From assembly GCA_037954665.1 (NCBI GenBank), contig JBBMOL010000118.1, positions 2,232,001-2,296,000 on the forward strand: a DNA stretch of 64,000 bases. The letters run 5' to 3'. Within the stretch, counting starts at the first letter, position 1, and every line of letters starts with the position of its first letter. This DNA comes from Laguncularia racemosa (Eukaryota > Streptophyta > Magnoliopsida > Myrtales > Combretaceae). The notes under the pieces are model-generated. The model had not been told where the DNA came from and made no database searches. It was given only the letters and a program-made list of their open reading frames with translations. Both the position numbers and the translations under genes were made by a program. Below are positions 59,215-64,000 of the stretch, in pieces.

Positions 59215-59351
59215 GTCAATTGCTACACATCTTATTTATTTATTTATTTATTATCATTAATATGTTAGCTCTCTGATCTGAAAATGGGCTGCCTTAGTCA
59301 ACTGCATGAGCCCCTAGCCATTAAAAAAAAAAAAAAAGGAGTAGAATTAAG

Positions 59352-59469
59352 GGGTACAACATGAGGATTTCTTAGGAGTTCACTAATCTTAGTATAGCTC
59401 ATACCTAAGCATGCTAAACTTTGGAGTTTTGATAGAATCTGTTGCATTTATGTTGGTATAAACACACCC
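59352..59469 (-). pseudogene. 5S rRNA copy 13
   Basis: 118 bp. The preceding spacer carries an expanded (TTTA)n and a 15-base A run. Confidence 0.86.
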
Positions 59470-59587
59470 ATCAATTGTTGCATACCTTACTTTCTTTTTC
59501 TCGATAATTGTTGGCTCTCTAATATGAAAATGAATCGCTTTATTCAACTACAAGAAACCCTTAACCACATAAAGGAACAAAATGGTG

Positions 59588-59706
59588 TGGATACAACATG
59601 AGGACTTCCCATGAGGTCACCTAGCCTAGTATTGTTCTTGCCCAAGCATGCTTAACTTTAGAGTTTTTATGGCATCTGATGTGTTTGTACGAGTAAGATC
59701 ACACCC
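59588..59706 (-). pseudogene. 5S rRNA copy 14
   Basis: 119 bp. Box A region 'cttgcccaagcatgcttaac' is close to consensus, with CpG changed to TpG. Confidence 0.86.
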
Positions 59707-59825
59707 TCAATTGCTTTACGCTTTATTTTTTTTATTCTCTGTAATCTGTTATCTCTCCAATCCTAAAATGGACTGCCTTAGTCAGTTGCACAAGCCTTTA
59801 GCCACAAAAAAGGAGTAAAATGGAG

Positions 59826-59930
59826 CATTGCAACCCACCTAAGAGGTCACCTATCCCATTACTACTCTTACCTTAGCACGCTTTGGAATTTTGATGGGAT
59901 CCAATACATTTATGCTAGTACGATCTTACC
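59826..59930 (-). pseudogene. 5S rRNA copy 15, small deletions
   Basis: About 105 bp. It lacks part of the 3' rRNA end and the TTAAC of the central region. Confidence 0.82.
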
Positions 59931-60054
59931 TATCAATTGCTACATGCCTTATTTTTCTTATTTTTAGTAATCTATTGGCACTCCTTTTTGAAAATTAATT
60001 GCATTAGTTAGTTGCACAAGCCCCTAACCACAAAAAAAAAGGAGCAAAATGGAA

Positions 60055-60172
60055 GGGTACAACATGAGGAATTCTTAGAAGGTTACCCTTCCTGATATTG
60101 CTCTTGCCCAAGCATGCTTAACTTTAACGTTCTAATGGGATCTGGTGCATTTGTGCTTGTATGATCAAACCT
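60055..60172 (-). pseudogene. 5S rRNA copy 16
   Basis: 118 bp. Centre well kept (cttgcccaagcatgcttaac). Confidence 0.86.
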
Positions 60173-60291
60173 ATCACATGCTGCGTAGCTTATTTTCTTA
60201 TTCTTGTTAATCTATTAGCACTCTGATTCAAAAATAGACCACTTATGTTAGCTATGAAGGACCCTAGCCGCAAAAAAAGAGAAAAGTAAAA

Positions 60292-60390
60292 GGGTGCAAC
60301 ACGAGGTTTCTCAGTACTTCTCTCATCGAAGCATACTTAACTTTAAAGTTTTTATAGGATCCGGTATGTTTATCATAGTATCATTGCACA
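60292..60390 (-). pseudogene. 5S rRNA copy 17, box C deletion
   Basis: 99 bp. The segment corresponding to box C (aggaggtcacccatc) is missing. Confidence 0.83.
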
Positions 60391-60517
60391 TGTCAATTGC
60401 TGTGTGCCTTATTATTATTATTATTATTTCTTTGTAATCTATTCGCTCTCTAATATGAAAATAGATTGTCTTAGTCAACAACATAAGCCCCTTATTGCAA
60501 AAAAAGAGCAAAATAGA

Positions 60518-60636
60518 AGGTTGCAACACGAAGGCTTCCTAATAGGTCACCTATTCCAGTATTGCTCTTGCCCAAGCACACTTAACTTTAGAATTTTTAT
60601 GGGATTTAGTGCATTTGTCCTGGTTTGATCACACCC
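60518..60636 (-). pseudogene. 5S rRNA copy 18
   Basis: 119 bp. Point mutations only; keeps 'cttgcccaagcacac'. Confidence 0.87.
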
Positions 60637-60754
60637 ATCAATAAATATGTGCCACATTCTCTTATTCTCAGTAATTTATTGGTTCTTTAATCCAAAAATA
60701 GATCATCTTAGTCAATTGACTAGGCCCCTAGTTGTAAAAAGTAGTAAAATGGAG

Positions 60755-60872
60755 GGGTGCTAAACAAGAACATCCCATGAGGTAAGCCATCCCAGTACTG
60801 CTCTTGCCCAAGCATACTTAACTTTGGAGTTCTAATGGAACTCGATGCATTTGCACCTATATGATCACATTC
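60755..60872 (-). pseudogene. 5S rRNA copy 19
   Basis: 118 bp. It keeps 'catcccagtactgctcttgc'. The 5' rRNA end is altered. Confidence 0.87.
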
Positions 60873-60998
60873 GTTAATTGTTACACACCTTATTTTCTTA
60901 TTATCATTAATCTAATGGTTCTCCCATCCGAAAATAGACCGCCTTAGTTCATTGCTCGAGCCCCTAGTTAAAAAAAAAAAAAAAGGAGCTAAAAGGAG

Positions 60999-61106
60999 CG
61001 GTACAACGTGATAACTTCCTAGGAGGTCGTCCATCACAGCACTACTCTGACCCAAGTATGCTTAACATTTGTGTTCTAGTTATATTATATTGGTACGATT
61101 GCACCC
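60999..61106 (-). pseudogene. 5S rRNA copy 20
   Basis: 108 bp. About ten bases missing in the GGATCC-region side; rRNA 5' end (tacgattgcaccc) well kept. Confidence 0.84.
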
Positions 61107-61223
61107 ATCAATTGTTAGGCAACTTATTTTCTTATTTTTGGTAATCTGTTGCTTGCGATCCGATAATATATTACCTTAGTTAGTTACATGGGATACTAGC
61201 TTAATAAAAGGAGCAAAATAAAA

Positions 61224-62044
61224 GGGTGCAACATAAAGACTTCATAGGAGGTTACTCATCCCAGTGCTATTGATGGGAATCAAACCATTTCGACAAAGGA
61301 CCCATTACCCGAGCAACAGCTGAAAGACTATAGAGCCTTGCATTGAGAGTCCTTTTAACTAAATGAAACCCGAAGACATTCACATAGTGTCTTCATTTAC
61401 TTTATATGATTGTTTTGTATTTAATCAACTACACTTGTTGGTATTACAGGAAGATAATCAAACACATTAGCACTTAGCTTAGAGATGAGTTATGGTCCAT
61501 GTTGAACCGAAATGGAGCTAGAAGACCGACCATGTGTTATGTAATTTGGATTGAAATGGAGCTAGAAGATTGGCCATGTGTTATGTAATTTCCATTATGT
61601 TTTTTTTTTTCATATTTAGGGCTTAGTATAAATACTTGTAAAGGAGAACAATAAAGACACTTTTTTTTAGGAATATATTTGCAACTTATTTTCACGTGGA
61701 AAGGGGACTTCCTTTTATTCCATAAACATTCTTATTAATTCTAAAATTAGGGATTGTGATGAGTGAGACTTAGATTGTTGTGTGTTGCATCAACAATTGC
61801 AAGTTGTTCCTAATTCTACTAGTGCGTCACATCTGGTAAGAATTTGGGAATTTTATTTTTTTCTTATTCCATAAACTAATTTAGGGTTCCACGTTAAAAG
61901 GGGATCTCTTCTAAATTGGACATAGTTATTCAATTGTTATCAAATTAGGATTGTTAGATTGCAATTGAAGTAGCATATCAACTACTCTTACCAATCACGC
62001 TTAACTTCAGAGTTCTTATGGGATTCGATGTATAATTGCACACG
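61224..62044 (-). pseudogene. 5S rRNA copy 21, split by a solo LTR
   Basis: The rRNA 3' part is at 61224-61270 and the 5' part at 61981-62044, with the 710-bp LTR between them. The 5' part also lacks about 11 bases near its end. The flanks gctat and actac both derive from the actac of the unit consensus. Confidence 0.87.
61271..61980 (+). mobile_element. Solo LTR (710 bp) inside a 5S copy
   Basis: It starts TGATGGGAATCAAAC exactly as the LTR at 32495. It ends ...AGCATATCA and shares internal text such as 'gtataaatact', 'cgtg...aagggg' and 'ctagtgcgt' with the LTRs at 28991 and 32495. It is therefore the same family, with considerable divergence. Five-base flanks gctat (61266-61270) and actac (61981-61985) differ by two transitions, fitting an aged target duplication. 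No internal region is present, so it arose by LTR-LTR recombination. Confidence 0.83.
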
Positions 62045-62087
62045 TTATTTGCTATGTGCCTTATTTTCTCACTCTCGTTAATCTATT

Positions 62088-62132
62088 AAATTTTGATGGA
62101 ATCTAATGCATTTGTGCTGATATGATCTAACT
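62088..62132 (-). pseudogene. 5S rRNA copy 22, 5' third only
   Basis: 45 bp. Spacer text joins directly to 'ttttgatggaatc', so the rest of the gene and part of the spacer were deleted. Confidence 0.8.
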
Positions 62133-62243
62133 TGATAGTGGCTACATGAATATTTTCTTGTTATCGATAATATGTTAGCTCTTCGAGTAGAAAATAGACT
62201 GCTTTACGTGGGCACCTAGCCATAAAAAAGGAGCGAAATGAAG

Positions 62244-62361
62244 GGGTCTAACATAAGGACCTTCAAAAAGGTCACCAATCCTAATATTGCTCTTGTCCAA
62301 ATACGCTTAACTTTGATGTCTTTATGGGATTTGTAGCATTTATGCTACTATGATTGCTCCC
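62244..62361 (-). pseudogene. 5S rRNA copy 23
   Basis: 118 bp. Full-length with scattered substitutions. Confidence 0.86.
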
Positions 62362-62479
62362 ACCAATTTGTATGTGCCTCATTTTCTTATTCTCAATAAT
62401 TTGTTGCCTCTCCAATATGAAAATGGACCACCTAAGCTAGTTGCATGAACCCATAACCATAAAAAGTAGCAAAATGGAG

Positions 62480-62537
62480 GGGTGCAACACGAAGACTGAT
62501 GGGATCTAATGCATTTATGCTAGCAACATTGCACTCG
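62480..62537 (-). pseudogene. 5S rRNA copy 24, large internal deletion
   Basis: 58 bp. 'gcaacacgaagac' joins directly to 'tgatgggatc', removing box A and box C. Confidence 0.82.
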
Positions 62538-62657
62538 TCAATTGCGATGTGCCTTATTTTCTTATTTTTGATAATTTTTTAGCTCCTCAATTAAAAAAAA
62601 TGAACTATCTTATTTAGTTGCACGGGCCCCTAGTCGCAAAAAGGGAGTAAAATGGAG

Positions 62658-62775
62658 GGGTGTCACATGAGGACTTCCTAAGAGGTCATCCATCCCAGTA
62701 CTACTATTGCTCAAGTATGCTTAACTTTGGAGTTTTTATGGGATCTAGTGCATTTGTGCTGGTAGGATCACACTC
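62658..62775 (-). pseudogene. 5S rRNA copy 25
   Basis: 118 bp. One of the best preserved; by eye about 80-85 percent identical to typical plant 5S rRNA, with CpG sites lost. Confidence 0.88.
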
Positions 62776-62911
62776 ATCAATTACTCTATGCCTTATTTTC
62801 TTCTTCACAAAAATTTCTTAGCTCTCCAATCCAAAAATAGATCGCCTTAGTTAGCTGCATAGGCCCCTAGCCACAAAAAACAAAAACAAAAAAAAAATGG
62901 AGAAAATGAAG

Positions 62912-63028
62912 GGGTACAACATAAGAACTTCCAAGGAGGTCACCCATCTTATTATTACTCTCACTCGAGCTCGTTTAACTTCAAAGTGTAATGGGATCTA
63001 GTGCATTTCCATTTTTGTGATTGCACTC
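62912..63028 (-). pseudogene. 5S rRNA copy 26
   Basis: 117 bp. Box C segment 'aaggaggtcacccatc' well kept. Confidence 0.87.
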
Positions 63029-63147
63029 ATCAATTGCAACGCATCTTATTTTCTTATTCTCGGTAATCTGTTGGTACTCTGATTCGAAAATGGGTTACCT
63101 TAGTGAGCTATATGGGCCTTTAACTATAAAAAAGGTGCAAAATATAG

Positions 63148-63265
63148 GAGTGCATCACCATGACTTCCCATAAGGTCACCTATCCTAGTATTACTCTCAC
63201 TTAAGCACGTACAACTTCGAAGTTCTAAAGGGATCTGGCCCATTTGTGCTATTATAATCACACTG
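63148..63265 (-). pseudogene. 5S rRNA copy 27
   Basis: 118 bp. It keeps 'aacttcgaagttct', a CpG site that is conserved in functional 5S and lost elsewhere. Confidence 0.87.
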
Positions 63266-63386
63266 ATCAATTGATGAGCGCCTTATTTTCTTATTATTAG
63301 TAATCTCTTGGCACTTCAATCCGAAAACGACTTTCCTTAGTGAGTTATGTGGGCTTTTAACTGCAAGGAAAATGAGAAAAATGGAG

Positions 63387-63505
63387 GGGCTACAACATGA
63401 GAACTTCCCATAAGGTCACCACTCTCAGTACTACTCTCACCTAAGCATGCATAACTTCGTAGTTTTTATGGGATCTAGTGCATTTATGCATGTATGATCA
63501 CACCC
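63387..63505 (-). pseudogene. 5S rRNA copy 28
   Basis: 119 bp. Full-length; keeps 'agtactactctcacctaagc'. Confidence 0.87.
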
Positions 63506-63624
63506 GTCAATTGTTGTGTACCCTATTTTCATATTCTTGGTAATTTATTGGCTCTCCAACTCGAAAATGGACTGCTTTAGTTAGTAACACAAGCCTTTAG
63601 CCACAAAAAAGGAGAAAAATGGAA

Positions 63625-63671
63625 GGGTGCAACATGAGGTCTTCCTAGGAGGTCATACATCCCAATACTAT
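63625..63671 (-). pseudogene. 5S rRNA copy 29, broken by an insertion
   Basis: Only the rRNA 3' part (47 bp) is present. It stops after ...aatactat, the same unit position where copy 21 is interrupted. Confidence 0.85.
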
Positions 63672-63844
63672 TGATATTGGCTCATCCAACTATCCCAAGA
63701 CCTATAAGCAAGTGCACTTATCAATTTTATAGTATAGTGGATATTAATATCGAGTATCAATCCCATAAAAACTATGATTATTAGTATTATCCCTTTTCCT
63801 ATTATCTAATATGCAAAATCGAGTAAAGTGCAAAACAATAACAT

Positions 63845-63875
<31 letters not shown>

Positions 63876-64000
63876 AGTAAGTAAATTAAAGAAAACAACA
63901 ATCATTAAAAGTGTACTCGAATATTGAAATCCCCTAAAATTACTAATGTAATTAAATAATTATTATTCAATTTTATTATTGTATCTAATAACTTTCTTGA
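63672..64000 (+). mobile_element. Start of a second LTR-like insertion, runs off the window
   Basis: It begins TGATATTGGCTCATCC, then 'taagcaagtgcacttatcaa' and 'gagtatcaatccc', a style often seen at the starts of plant LTRs. It is different in sequence from the LTR at 61271 beyond the first four bases. A (CAA)n tract lies at 63845-63874. The far end and target duplication are outside the window. Confidence 0.45.
63845..63874 (+). repeat. (CAA)n microsatellite
   Basis: About ten CAA units in the right-hand LTR-like insertion. Confidence 0.9.

Larger units (their letters stand above)
56417..63671 (-). repeat. Degenerate 5S rDNA tandem array (~29 units, modal period 236 bp)
   Basis: Each unit carries a ~118-bp segment that, on the minus strand, follows plant 5S rRNA: ATACCAGCAC near its start, a GGGATCC/ATCCCAT region, GTTAAGC, CTTGGGC, and GATGGGTGACCTCC near its end. 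The copies are separated by a ~118-bp spacer. On the minus strand each copy is followed by a T-run (6-19 T), as expected of Pol III termination. Upstream, spacer positions read AAAATAAGG at roughly -30. No copy is intact, and most CpG positions have become TpG or CpA. Several units have internal deletions, and one holds a solo LTR. It is interpreted as a silenced, decaying 5S locus. Confidence 0.92.

Noticed and set aside
56417..63671. CRISPR array or ordinary satellite
   Set aside because: The repeated part is ~118 bp and matches 5S rRNA, with a conserved spacer and terminal T runs; a eukaryotic context excludes CRISPR.
56417..63671. Tandem Cassandra-type elements (LTRs carrying 5S sequence)
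   Set aside because: No LTR ends, primer sites or target duplications recur with the period; the unit is a 5S gene plus short spacer as in rDNA. A formal search would settle it.

Overview
The window is nuclear DNA of a flowering plant: AT-rich, intron-containing, and filled with LTR retrotransposons of plant lineages. The one clearly intact gene is a five-exon serine--glyoxylate aminotransferase gene (photorespiratory, peroxisomal; coding exons between 16241 and 18614, 401 codons, C-terminal SRI targeting signal). A probable light-type promoter (I-box plus ACGT core plus TATA) and a 5'-UTR leader lie about 3 kb upstream of its start codon. I cannot name the species.

Layout, left to right. 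1-2035: relic of a Ty1/copia gag-protease-integrase (+). 2036-5745: AT-rich DNA with a diverged ~0.55 kb direct duplication (3305-4380). 5746-11090: complete but mutated Copia element on the minus strand, with both LTRs, primer site, polypurine tract, 5-bp target duplication, non-canonical TA...CA ends and a hairpin-bearing 52-bp tandem repeat in the LTRs. 11091-12900: AT-rich. 12990-18700: the aminotransferase gene with its promoter and leader. 18910-26745: a non-coding element with three copies of its LTR. A Ty3/gypsy chromovirus (19937-25352, + strand) is nested inside it. 26758-43058: a large degenerate Tat-type Ty3/gypsy element on the minus strand, with 5' LTR, primer site, gag, protease, RT, RNase H, archaeal-type RNase H, integrase, a minisatellite 3' UTR and a 180-bp 3' LTR remnant. 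A smaller gag+protease-only LTR element (28991-33326) is nested in its integrase.

43059-56404: a decayed SIRE-like Copia element on the plus strand. It holds organelle-derived DNA (about 43780-45560, with the 3' half of plastid trnL-CAA) and a 5.1-kb Del/Tekay-like solo LTR (46012-51124) that splits gag and carries a 1.6-kb G+T-rich tract. 56417-63671: a degenerate tandem array of 5S rRNA genes on the minus strand, about 29 copies with a modal period of 236 bp. One copy is split by a 710-bp solo LTR (61271-61980). The last visible copy is broken at the same internal nucleotide by another LTR-like sequence that runs off the window.

The main discovery candidates are the decayed 5S rDNA array and the identical insertion point of two different LTR-type sequences within it. 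Apart from the aminotransferase, every protein-coding region seen is a transposon relic carrying stops or frameshifts, in the chromovirus apparently all C-to-T type.
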